Source: a bacterium (GTDB taxonomy: Bacteria > Margulisbacteria > Marinamargulisbacteria > SXXA01). Taken from it: DNA of 6,567 nt. Position 1 is the first letter of the stretch, and the number at the start of each line of letters is the position of its first letter. The stretch spans positions 1-6,567 of the forward strand of contig JAGYJO010000080.1 of the NCBI GenBank assembly GCA_018402095.1. The letters run 5' to 3'. The notes under the pieces were generated by a model. It was not told where the DNA came from, made no database searches, and saw nothing but the letters and a program-made list of their open reading frames with translations. The position numbers were made by a program, and so were the translations under genes. Below are positions 1-6,567 of this stretch, piece after piece.

Positions 1-304
1 GCGCCGTGGGAGAGGCCTCCGGTGGGGTAGGGGAAACGGGCTGCGGCGCCGTCGTTTTTTGGGAGTCTACAACCTTGGCCGAAGCAGGCATTTTGACCAG
101 TTTCGACATATCCACAGCAGGGGCTTTGGGAAAGGTATGATAGGAAACCGGCTGGCTTTTTTGAAAAGGTGCCATCATCCGATTGTGAACCGCAGACAAC
201 ATGGTATCCAGATGGGCTTCGAGCTTAGCCGGGTCGCGACGCATGGCCCGAAAGGTCTCTCTATCAATCGCCTTCAATGCGTCAGATTCAGGTATTTCCG
301 GCAT
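1..304 (-). CDS. N-terminal part of a protein with helical head and Pro-rich arm, cut by the left edge
   Basis: Not recognised; 101 codons are visible and the frame is open at the window edge. The start is ATG at 304, within the end of the 90-residue gene (overlap 288-304, different frame). A GTG immediately before it (307) is an alternative start in the same frame. The only Shine-Dalgarno candidate, GGAAG at 324-320, is 15 bases from the ATG and 12 from the GTG, so translation may depend on coupling. Residues 1-45 are charged and helical (ALKAIDRETFRAMRRD, 9-24). From residue 46 on, 11 of 56 residues are Pro, with Ala, Thr, Ser, Lys and Val between them, and the last 15 visible residues hold six Pro. 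This looks like an extended, disordered arm. No membrane segment or Cys is seen in the visible part. Such arms often span a compartment or link domains, but the missing C-terminal part would decide its role. I judge it real because it continues the operon and lacks stops. Confidence 0.8.
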   Translation of the reverse strand, partial: MPEIPESDALKAIDRETFRAMRRDPAKLEAHLDTMLSAVHNRMMAPFQKSQPVSYHTFPKAPAVDMSKLVKMPASAKVVDSQKTTAPQPVSPTPPEASPTA

Positions 305-560
305 CACTATCGCGATATACTTCCATCTGCTTCACGACCCGTTCGGCACTTTGAACAACATCAAGCCGACTTTGAGAAATCCCCTGAAAAATTTCACGCA
401 TTCTATCTTCAGAGACTTTGATCTCCGCTCTAAATTGCTGCTGCTGCTTACGTGCCAAACGCAAACTAATACCTATACGTATCACAAACAATATAAAATT
501 AAAGGTCACCACAGCGGTGATAAAGAACAATACTTTGTGTTCGAAAAATAGATCTAACAT
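288..560 (-). CDS. 90-residue single-pass membrane protein with cytoplasmic coiled coil
   Basis: Not recognised. ATG at 560 is preceded by AAGGGG at 571-566, five bases away and partly inside the previous stop codon, which makes this start convincing. Residues about 10-31 form one strong hydrophobic span (Val, Leu, Phe, Ile). A basic patch follows at once (R34, R37, K38), while the first nine residues carry D3, E7 and K9. By the positive-inside rule the N-terminus faces out and the tail faces the cytoplasm. There is no signal-peptidase motif, so the span is read as an anchor rather than a cleaved signal. Residues about 36-80 begin with a four-Gln run (39-42) and continue as a charged helix with coiled-coil character (ISQSRLDVVQSAERVVKQ, 61-78). 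The last ten residues are polar. There is no Cys. The gene sits between a soluble helical protein and a Pro-rich protein, so it may tether the complex to the inner membrane; that role is inference. Confidence 0.87.
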   Translation of the reverse strand: MLDLFFEHKVLFFITAVVTFNFILFVIRIGISLRLARKQQQQFRAEIKVSEDRMREIFQGISQSRLDVVQSAERVVKQMEVYRDSDAGNT

Positions 561-565
561 AGAAA

Positions 566-571
566 CCCCTT
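566..571 (-). promoter_or_regulatory. Ribosome binding site AAGGGG for the 90-residue membrane protein
   Basis: AAGGGG overlaps the TAA stop (572-570) of the 306-residue gene and sits five bases before the ATG at 560. The stop, binding site and start are fused into 15 bases. A ribosome that ends the upstream gene would therefore already cover this site, so coupling and independent loading are both possible. Confidence 0.75.
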
Positions 572-1490
572 ATGCAGCATAAACCAAGCGTACAGGTTCA
601 AACTCAGGCCTGTCAACACGTTGCCCAATATCACGAATCAGCCTCAAACATGTCTGTCGCTGAGGCTCTTGGTGTGCCGCAGCTCCCTCTCTCATAATCC
701 TAAAAATATGCTTCAGCGCACTACCTGGCATTTGGGACAAAACCTTCATCACCCAATCCCCATCCGGCATCTGCCCCAAAGCCATCACAAACTGCTGTAT
801 CAATTGAGAATACGACGCGATAGAAATCCCTGGAATGGCCGAAGTAAGGTAGTCATAATACAAATGACACTTCAAATGCATGAGAAAAGACGCCGGCGTC
901 ACAATAGGAATTTTCAAGTCTAAAAACGCTGAAACCACCAATTTCCCTATAGACTCCAACACTTCCGGCGCATACATCGTCACACGCAATTTCAAAAAGT
1001 CAGCAAAATCAGACGGCCCTGAGGTTTCATTTTGGATAGCATCTAGCACCGTCTCTACCTCCACCTGAATCAAGTCAGGCTTTGCGGTATCCGTACGAAC
1101 CCAAAGATCGCCAACCGTAATCATACGCTGACTCGCCAAATCTTTGATCAAAAGATACCGGTCTCTATTGGCCGCAAACCATGTAGACAACAACCGTGAC
1201 TGTTCCGCCTCTGGCAAAGCAGCAAAAACAAAACCCACAGACTGCGTATCCGTACTTGTTTCCAACCACCACTGCTGCCGTGACATAGGCAACGACATGA
1301 CCAGCTGACGCCGGCGAACCCCCTTCAAGCCCATCAACAGTTTTGACAAAACACCCTCTGGAATCTGAGAGGACAAAGACACAACAGCCTGAGCCTCTGT
1401 CTCCGACACATCGCAATCACCCTCAGCAGACAACAAGACACGCTCTAGTAGCGCAGCAACACAGGTTTCTTTGGGATCTTTTTTAGCCAT
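570..1490 (-). CDS. 306-residue helical protein with MgtE_N/FliG-like hairpins, unknown function
   Basis: Not recognised as a named gene. ATG at 1490 is supported by GGAGAGG at 1506-1500, nine bases upstream and overlapping the end of the previous gene. Residues about 43-110 and 236-266 contain short helices, each opened by a Pro-containing turn: IPEGVLSKLL, LPMSRQQWW, LPEAEQSRLL, MPDGDWVMKVL and MPGSALKHIF. That rhythm resembles the helical superhelix of the MgtE N-terminal domain and the related FliG middle domain, which act as protein-binding or regulatory modules. There is no membrane domain, so it is not an Mg2+ channel. The resemblance is by eye and weak. Residues 160-235 are a more hydrophobic helical core with an aromatic cluster (HLYYDYL, 209-215). 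The tail 283-306 is Arg-rich. No signal peptide or catalytic residues are visible. Nine bases separate its TAA from the small membrane protein downstream. A soluble cytoplasmic adaptor is plausible; this is inference. Confidence 0.92.
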   Translation of the reverse strand: MAKKDPKETCVAALLERVLLSAEGDCDVSETEAQAVVSLSSQIPEGVLSKLLMGLKGVRRRQLVMSLPMSRQQWWLETSTDTQSVGFVFAALPEAEQSRLLSTWFAANRDRYLLIKDLASQRMITVGDLWVRTDTAKPDLIQVEVETVLDAIQNETSGPSDFADFLKLRVTMYAPEVLESIGKLVVSAFLDLKIPIVTPASFLMHLKCHLYYDYLTSAIPGISIASYSQLIQQFVMALGQMPDGDWVMKVLSQMPGSALKHIFRIMREGAAAHQEPQRQTCLRLIRDIGQRVDRPEFEPVRLVYAA

Positions 1491-1493
1491 CGA

Positions 1494-3104
1494 TTAGGAC
1501 CTCTCCAGTGTACGCAACATATCAGCAAAGGACAGTTTCCCCTCACGAAATCCAGCAAATGTAGCGACATAGGTCTCTTGCAACGCTTTTGACAAACGCT
1601 GAACCTGAACCTTCTTCTCTATTTTTTCATACCGTTCCTTACCCGCAGAGCCGATCACCCGACTAGGTACTTGATTGGAGACCGCTTCGAGTCGCTGATG
1701 CAAAAGGGTCAGAAAAGGATTTATACTCTCTGCTGACGCGTGTTCTACCCAGACATGCCCGCCACCCTGAGGTAACAAATTCAATTCAGTTGTCATAAAG
1801 GAAACCATCGCATCATAGCGTGGACGTGCCTTCAGCCGCGTCACAACAGACTTCGCAACGCCAGGCGCAACACCCTCAGACACACCATAACGTTCGATCA
1901 CCAAGTCTTCCAGAACAGGTACAAAACTATCCGTCATGATCACATTATAGAGAAGCGGCTCCTTGGAAATCCTGATGACCTGCCCCACAATGACCAATCG
2001 CTCCAACAGTTCGCCCAAAGTAACCGGTTTACCCAAGCCATTCAAAAGAGCTTGCTCAGACAAAGCCTCTCCAAAGATATACCCCGCCTCTATGGTTTGC
2101 TGTAATAGTGCCTCAGAGACCGGGCCTGTTCCCGGAGTAGGCGACGTTGCAACGACAATATCACGCACCAATTGTCGTGTACCCACCCCCTGGTCTAAGC
2201 CTTGCCCCATAGCCGCAATCAAACCCAAGCCAATAGCGATTAGGGCTTGATAGCCAGACACGCCCTTTCTGACATCTTGATCTTTGGCCAGCATGGTCAC
2301 AAAGCGACAAGCGTCCTTGGCATTTTTGACATACATCGCCTTCAGAATACCCGCTCCATTTTCACCACAGATCCACTGACACGCCGCAGAAAATGACACG
2401 CCAGGATAGACCAACACCTGATGAGAAAGCCCCATCAACACCACATCAGGAATAAAAATTTTGCCCGCATAGGACAGCAGCAAGTTCACTCCCGCAGCCG
2501 TTTTCGCATACTGCCGCATCACTGCCAGCTTCAGATCCAAGTCCACCGAGATATCCGCCGTAGCAAACACAGCCGTCATCGCGTCAGCAGCACCCCCGTC
2601 ATCCGATGGGTATTTGCGCCAAAAAGCATCCGCCAATGTGTCTTTTTGCGACATCGTGAGCAACACTTTCGCATGCGCCTGACGGGCAAAATCGGCAACA
2701 CTCTCGGACTGCAAGACCGCCATCAGTTTGTCAAAACTATAGGACTTCAACCCGCTGCGTATACTGTCCAGAGAAAAAGAGGCCACAGCCCCCCATTCTG
2801 TTTGGTCATCAATCATGAGCAATAACCGGGTCATCATAGACACCCCATATTTCCCCATCAAAAAGGGAACCGCGGCATCTCGCTCAGCCGACGCTTCATT
2901 GACCAACTGATCCAATTCCCGAAGAAACGTGACCAAACACTCATGATCAACAACGGCTTTGGTCAAGGTTTTTTCGAGCAACAAAATATCTGCAGCGCCA
3001 GCGGCCAAGGTCGCCAAAAAAGCCGCCGCCACATCACCCGATTCAGCCGCCTTAGGCGACATATCACCGTCTACCGATAGGTGAATCACATCATCGCGAT
3101 TCAT
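1494..3104 (-). CDS. 536-residue alpha-helical protein of unknown function
   Basis: Not recognised. ATG start at 3104, inside the stop of the upstream gene (ATGA), so translation is probably coupled. The bases just upstream (GAAAG, then a gap of about 10) are only a poor ribosome binding site, which fits reinitiation. No signal peptide is visible. The protein is helical throughout. Residues 287-300 form a Gly/Ala/Ile/Leu-rich hydrophobic stretch flanked by a Gly-rich segment (292-307). It is short and marginal for a membrane span, more likely a buried helix. Residues 320-328 (TSPTPGTGP) form a flexible Pro/Gly linker. The last about 50 residues (486-536) are highly charged and helix-prone, a likely interaction segment. 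Four or more Cys are present, unlike the giant protein upstream. A DGD turn lies at 12-14, followed by an Ala-rich helix. No catalytic signature was seen. It is followed after 3 bases by the 306-residue gene. Probably a partner of the flanking helical proteins, by context only. Confidence 0.92.
   Translation of the reverse strand: MNRDDVIHLSVDGDMSPKAAESGDVAAAFLATLAAGAADILLLEKTLTKAVVDHECLVTFLRELDQLVNEASAERDAAVPFLMGKYGVSMMTRLLLMIDDQTEWGAVASFSLDSIRSGLKSYSFDKLMAVLQSESVADFARQAHAKVLLTMSQKDTLADAFWRKYPSDDGGAADAMTAVFATADISVDLDLKLAVMRQYAKTAAGVNLLLSYAGKIFIPDVVLMGLSHQVLVYPGVSFSAACQWICGENGAGILKAMYVKNAKDACRFVTMLAKDQDVRKGVSGYQALIAIGLGLIAAMGQGLDQGVGTRQLVRDIVVATSPTPGTGPVSEALLQQTIEAGYIFGEALSEQALLNGLGKPVTLGELLERLVIVGQVIRISKEPLLYNVIMTDSFVPVLEDLVIERYGVSEGVAPGVAKSVVTRLKARPRYDAMVSFMTTELNLLPQGGGHVWVEHASAESINPFLTLLHQRLEAVSNQVPSRVIGSAGKERYEKIEKKVQVQRLSKALQETYVATFAGFREGKLSFADMLRTLERS
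1500..1506 (-). promoter_or_regulatory. Ribosome binding site GGAGAGG for the 306-residue gene
   Basis: GGAGAGG lies inside the last codons of the 536-residue gene, nine bases before the ATG at 1490. It supports this start over any later one and shows that the gene can be loaded independently of the upstream stop. Confidence 0.75.
3101..3104 (-). promoter_or_regulatory. ATGA stop/start overlap (translational coupling site)
   Basis: The TGA stop of the giant protein (3103-3101) and the ATG of the 536-residue protein (3104-3102) share two bases. With only a weak ribosome binding site upstream, reinitiation by the same ribosome is the likely way the second gene is translated. This ties the output of the second gene to the first. 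Confidence 0.8.
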
Positions 3105-6100
3105 GAGGTCGCTACTTTCGATTTCAGAGCCTCGGCATCAATTCCAAAATGACTCTTTAACATATCATCCCCAAGCCCTGTCGCAAGGATCAACTGGCTA
3201 CGCAAACTCTGCATATGATCATCACCCGTCCCCGTCAGGCTATGTGTGGACTGACCTATCAAGGCGACCAAACGATCCCCAGCTTCACGTGATTTCACGA
3301 ACGCCGCCAATTTCGGCATAATTCTATCTTTCGCACCATTCAATGTATCCACCAAAATAGTGGCGTCCTGCCTATCCATACCGGAGATACTTTCGGAATC
3401 ATCACGGATGAGTTCAGCCACACGTATTTCCGTCAATGCTTCTTTGGCGATTTTCATATTTCTGGCATCGGATAACGACAAATCCAACGGCTTCACCTTG
3501 AGTGGCGCATCCAACAAGAAAAGCATGCCCGTCAGTCCGCCCTCAGAAGACAAAGCTTGGTTCAATTTGGCCTCCGCATCTTCAGTTCGCATCGCAAGAC
3601 CACCCTTCGAGGTCAATGCCGCCATGAAAGAATCTTCATGCAAACGAACATGTGTTCCCATCGCCGCCAACTCTCCCTCAAACGAAGCCCCACGGCTATG
3701 CTTTGTGAGAGCAGATTGGGCCAACTGCCGCAAAGCCGCATGCGATCCCAACGACGCCTTGTCTCGCAAGGCAGGGACAGCACCTATCAGAGACGACATA
3801 TCCAAAGATGAGGACAATGCCATACGCTGTATTTTATTCGCAGCATCTCCCGCCGTAGCCGCATCCAATTGACCCAGCGTGGCCGTCAGCTGAGCCGGAT
3901 TCGCGTGACTCATCAAGAGAATTACCCTGCCCGCTTGCGCTCCAATTTCAGAAGCATCCGTCAGCCATGGCTCCACCACGTCTCTGTTCATCTTGGTCAA
4001 CGCCTCAGGAGTCGTCGGTTTAGACAAAAATGTTGTCACGACATCTGCATGGGCTTTCACCGCGTTAAAATCATGCTCAATAAGTCTATGCACCGGCGCA
4101 GAAGAGTTCGCTGCATTTAAGAGCAACTGCAAATAAACAGCTGGACGCTCATTCTTCATCGTAGCCATAACATTAAAATCATTCAGACTAGGCGGAGCAG
4201 CAAGCAAAGACTCCATCTCCTGCAACTTCAATTCATCAGAAGGAGACACGTCAAATAAAAGCGACTTTCTCCACACTTCACGTATATCCAGTGTCACACC
4301 TGCAGATACCTGCGCATGCTTAAAGCTGATGAGATCTGATAATGACATAGCAGAACTAGCTTCCACACGTTTGGCCAAGGCACCACCCGGCTGCAACAAT
4401 TTATTGGCCTGTCCGCCATCCGTTGTAAGGGCCGTCAATGTATCAGCCACAGCCGTCATCGTGCCTGGAGTATTCAAATCCAACTTGTCGGAGTTATTTT
4501 GCAACAACGTTTCCAAGGCATCCATTTTTCCAGCAGCCTTAGATTTCAACATGGTACTAACCATCGATTCAGAAAAGTCTAAACCGTCACCATTCGCAAT
4601 CATGTCTGCTACCAGCTGATTTTGCATATGTCCACGCGTAGGACTATCCGAAGGCATGGCTACCATCGCACCCGCCCCTATTTGCAGACGAACCTCTCTC
4701 GCTACCGGCCCTGGCAATTGATTTGCCAGATCTGTGAGCACTTGAAAGTCCAACGCTGACATCGATTCCAGTCCCGCATCCATCTTGTCAAAAGCCGCCT
4801 GCAAGCTGCCAACATCACCATCGCTAGCCACAGACACCAAATTGTCCGCCAAGCTTTCCATGCCTTGTCTAAACTGTTCCGTAGCAAGGGGTTTCTTGTC
4901 ATCCGGCACCGTCAAGGTCTCTTCCCCCAGAATCACGCTCGCCGCAACCGTCGTGGGCGCAGCCGGCACAGTTGATCTAGCAGTCCCTATCTCTGCAATG
5001 TCTTTCGTCATGGTGCTCTGCAATTGCGTAAATTCAGCCGTCAATGGCTGCGTCGATTTCAGCGCAGACAAAGCAGTCGTAATCAGTGTCTGTATATTAT
5101 CCAAGGTCTTGCCATTGGCGCCTGGGATTTCTTTGCGCACCCCTTCATACAGTGTCACCGCCAAGTTCGGTGTCGAAGACTGCATGGCTTCCGTCATGAG
5201 ATTTCCGGCAGCGACGGGATTGCGCATCGCCAAAGTCCGAAACATATCTTGTGCGTGCGCCTTATGCACCCCACCCTTAGACACCAAGGCGCCCAATTGT
5301 TTGGTGCTGTCTTGTATGGAAACGCCACGACCAAAAACATTTGGCAAGGCATACAGTTGTAGTACCCCATACCCATTATTGAGCTGCGTCGTAAAGGCCG
5401 CTATTTTTTTCTGTTTTTCTTCGTTTTTTGTCAGCGCTTGCATATGCTCTCTGATCTTTTTGATATCTCCTTTACGGGACTCTGTTTTGATATCTCGATT
5501 CACTACCTGCAAATGCGCACCGACGCGCTTGCCAAAAGCATCTCGGCTCTCTTTGTCTTCCATCGTGGCAACGGCAGTCATGAGTCTGTAAGCCGAAGGG
5601 ATGTCTAACGCCACCCCCTGTGCGATCAATTGGGCCAACTGATTGTTCACACCCTCATCTGACAACGCCTCTTTGAGTAAGGCGGTATCGCCAGAAATGA
5701 GCCGGTCAGCCAAAGTATCCAGTGCTTTTTGTTTGTGTCTGGTATCTATCACGCCCTGCACCATCTGATCTACGATTCGGGTATCATCCTTGATTCTTGC
5801 CGCTGTAAAAGAATCCAAAGCTAGGCGGCGATTTTCTTGTTCGACAGAGCGCTTGGTGACAGATGCGTTCTGCTGATTGTCATAATCCCGCAACGCCTCT
5901 TTCACCTTATCTCCATCACCATCCAGATCCACCAACGCACCCAAATCCGTAATCAATTCGTTCATATTCGCCTGACGAAGCTTACCCAAGATACTCATGA
6001 CACCTTCCATATTGCCTTGAGACACGGCCTCTTCGATGACACGGGCTACACGGTCTTTGACGTTTGCCAGCTCAGCACTGGCTTGAGCTCGATCACCATC

Positions 6101-6567
6101 CGAACCCTCTGTCAGTTTTTGTAGAATTTCAGCAAGTGAATCCGAGCTCGTATTCACAGGTAGCCGCGCAGCTTCGACACCCGCTTCTTGCGTCGCCTCT
6201 CTGTCCACTGCATCTGTGAGCTTTTTGAAATAATCAGAACGCACCGATGCTTCTGAAAAAGACGCATTCAAACCGGATTCAAGAGCGGGTTTAAGCGCCT
6301 CAAGGTTCGCAGAAGAACGACCCGTCGCCACGGCATCAAGGGTGGCCAACACATGCCGAATCTCCGATGGCGCTGTCTTATCCATAAGCAACTGAGCCCG
6401 CGTCACAAAAGATGCCGATTGCTTGAGCAAAGGCTGTTTCGACTCGGGCGAAAGACCATTGCTCTCCTTTTCTATCTCAGACTGAAACGATAGCGCCATC
6501 TTAGAAATCAATTCCCGAGAAACAGATTGGATGTCACCCCGCAGTTTACTGTCCACGGGGCTAGGCA
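3101..6567 (-). CDS. Giant cysteine-free alpha-helical protein, unknown function, 5' end probably outside the window
   Basis: Not recognised. The first possible start in the window is a GTG at 6556, giving 1151 residues. The frame stays open to the edge (CCT AGC CCC before the GTG) and no Shine-Dalgarno site lies in the 11 bases upstream, so the true start is probably further out. The protein is rich in Ala, Leu, Ser, Asp and Met and reads as a chain of short amphipathic helices with no predicted membrane segment. A Thr/Ala/Pro-rich stretch at residues about 525-556 looks like a linker splitting it into two halves of roughly equal size. It has no cysteine at all and only two Trp (762 and 864). 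An acidic turn DLDGDGD sits at 210-216, and similar DGD turns occur at 153-155 and 579-581. Recurring helix-turn phrases suggest an alpha-solenoid. It overlaps the next gene by 4 bases (ATGA). A scaffold or exported structural protein are both possible. The reading frame is certain; the function is unknown. Confidence 0.92.
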   Translation of the reverse strand, partial: PSPVDSKLRGDIQSVSRELISKMALSFQSEIEKESNGLSPESKQPLLKQSASFVTRAQLLMDKTAPSEIRHVLATLDAVATGRSSANLEALKPALESGLNASFSEASVRSDYFKKLTDAVDREATQEAGVEAARLPVNTSSDSLAEILQKLTEGSDGDRAQASAELANVKDRVARVIEEAVSQGNMEGVMSILGKLRQANMNELITDLGALVDLDGDGDKVKEALRDYDNQQNASVTKRSVEQENRRLALDSFTAARIKDDTRIVDQMVQGVIDTRHKQKALDTLADRLISGDTALLKEALSDEGVNNQLAQLIAQGVALDIPSAYRLMTAVATMEDKESRDAFGKRVGAHLQVVNRDIKTESRKGDIKKIREHMQALTKNEEKQKKIAAFTTQLNNGYGVLQLYALPNVFGRGVSIQDSTKQLGALVSKGGVHKAHAQDMFRTLAMRNPVAAGNLMTEAMQSSTPNLAVTLYEGVRKEIPGANGKTLDNIQTLITTALSALKSTQPLTAEFTQLQSTMTKDIAEIGTARSTVPAAPTTVAASVILGEETLTVPDDKKPLATEQFRQGMESLADNLVSVASDGDVGSLQAAFDKMDAGLESMSALDFQVLTDLANQLPGPVAREVRLQIGAGAMVAMPSDSPTRGHMQNQLVADMIANGDGLDFSESMVSTMLKSKAAGKMDALETLLQNNSDKLDLNTPGTMTAVADTLTALTTDGGQANKLLQPGGALAKRVEASSAMSLSDLISFKHAQVSAGVTLDIREVWRKSLLFDVSPSDELKLQEMESLLAAPPSLNDFNVMATMKNERPAVYLQLLLNAANSSAPVHRLIEHDFNAVKAHADVVTTFLSKPTTPEALTKMNRDVVEPWLTDASEIGAQAGRVILLMSHANPAQLTATLGQLDAATAGDAANKIQRMALSSSLDMSSLIGAVPALRDKASLGSHAALRQLAQSALTKHSRGASFEGELAAMGTHVRLHEDSFMAALTSKGGLAMRTEDAEAKLNQALSSEGGLTGMLFLLDAPLKVKPLDLSLSDARNMKIAKEALTEIRVAELIRDDSESISGMDRQDATILVDTLNGAKDRIMPKLAAFVKSREAGDRLVALIGQSTHSLTGTGDDHMQSLRSQLILATGLGDDMLKSHFGIDAEALKSKVATS

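Larger units (their letters stand above)
1..6567 (-). other. Single-transcript gene block, five co-directional genes, open at both ends
   Basis: All five frames run leftward with junctions of -4, +3, +9 and about -17 bases. There is no room between genes for a promoter or an intrinsic terminator. The first gene probably begins, and the last gene certainly ends, outside the window, so the operon's promoter and terminator are not seen here. That this is one transcript is inferred from the spacing. Confidence 0.8.

Noticed and set aside
59..551. Two overlapping plus-strand frames (59-421 and 201-551)
   Set aside because: Both are antisense to the Pro-rich gene and the membrane-protein gene, overlap each other, and encode His/Arg-rich or low-complexity products. 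The minus-strand genes have better starts and continue the operon.
475..560. Cleavable signal peptide in the 90-residue protein
   Set aside because: The hydrophobic span is long and followed by Arg and Lys with no small-x-small cleavage motif, so it reads as a permanent anchor.
1165..1416. Minus-strand 83-codon frame rich in Cys, Gly and Val
   Set aside because: It is an alternative frame fully inside the 306-residue gene, with no clear start site and an implausible composition.
570..1490. MgtE magnesium transporter
   Set aside because: There are no transmembrane helices and no CBS domains; only the hairpin rhythm is similar.
2205..2246. Membrane span in the 536-residue protein (residues 287-300)
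   Set aside because: The stretch is only about 14 residues long and rich in Gly and Ala, with no flanking charge pattern of a membrane helix.
3360..3872. Plus-strand frame of 170 codons and a further one nested in it at 3557-3811
   Set aside because: Both are antisense to the 3' end of the giant gene with no sign of independent coding; treated as shadows.
5404..5410. Terminator T-run or programmed frameshift site
   Set aside because: The T-run is on the non-coding strand inside a gene with no adjoining GC-rich hairpin that I can see. The codon phasing (G before AAA AAA A) does not match the usual -1 slippery heptamer.
4785..5591. Plus-strand open frame of 268 codons
   Set aside because: It lies wholly antisense to the giant gene, has no helpful upstream binding site or neighbours on that strand, and has the Cys/Ser-rich composition typical of the complement of an Ala/Thr-rich coding frame.
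5909..5929. Canonical EF-hand
   Set aside because: The loop starts correctly but lacks Glu or Asp at position 12 and has Lys at position 8, so I keep it only as an acidic turn of interest.

Overview
The window is a densely packed, single-direction bacterial gene block. Five open reading frames lie on the minus strand and read from right to left. Junctions are an ATGA overlap of 4 bases, a 3-base gap, a 9-base gap and an overlap of about 17 bases. No stretch of more than 9 bases lacks a gene, and no internal promoter or terminator is visible, so this looks like the inside of one operon that runs past both window edges. Shine-Dalgarno-like sites, ATG starts and TAA/TGA stops with TGG for Trp fit an ordinary bacterium using the standard code. 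G+C in the 60-base blocks I counted by hand is near 50%. No gene gives a firm taxonomic marker, so I do not name a lineage.

Layout in the direction of transcription: (1) 6567-3101, a very large, wholly helical, cysteine-free protein of at least 1151 residues, probably with its true start beyond the window; (2) 3104-1494, a 536-residue helical protein; (3) 1490-570, a 306-residue helical protein whose hairpins resemble the MgtE_N/FliG-type superhelix; (4) 560-288, a 90-residue single-pass membrane protein with a cytoplasmic coiled-coil tail; (5) 304-1, the first about 101 residues of a protein with a short helical head and a Pro/Ala/Thr-rich tail, cut by the left edge.

I recognise none of the five as a named gene. 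There are no catalytic motifs (no Walker A, no nuclease, protease or methyltransferase signatures), no RNA genes, no mobile-element genes and no CRISPR array. The composition suggests a structural or scaffolding module: three helical-repeat proteins made from one message together with a small membrane anchor and a protein with a flexible Pro-rich arm. That joint role is inference from architecture and tight spacing, not from homology.
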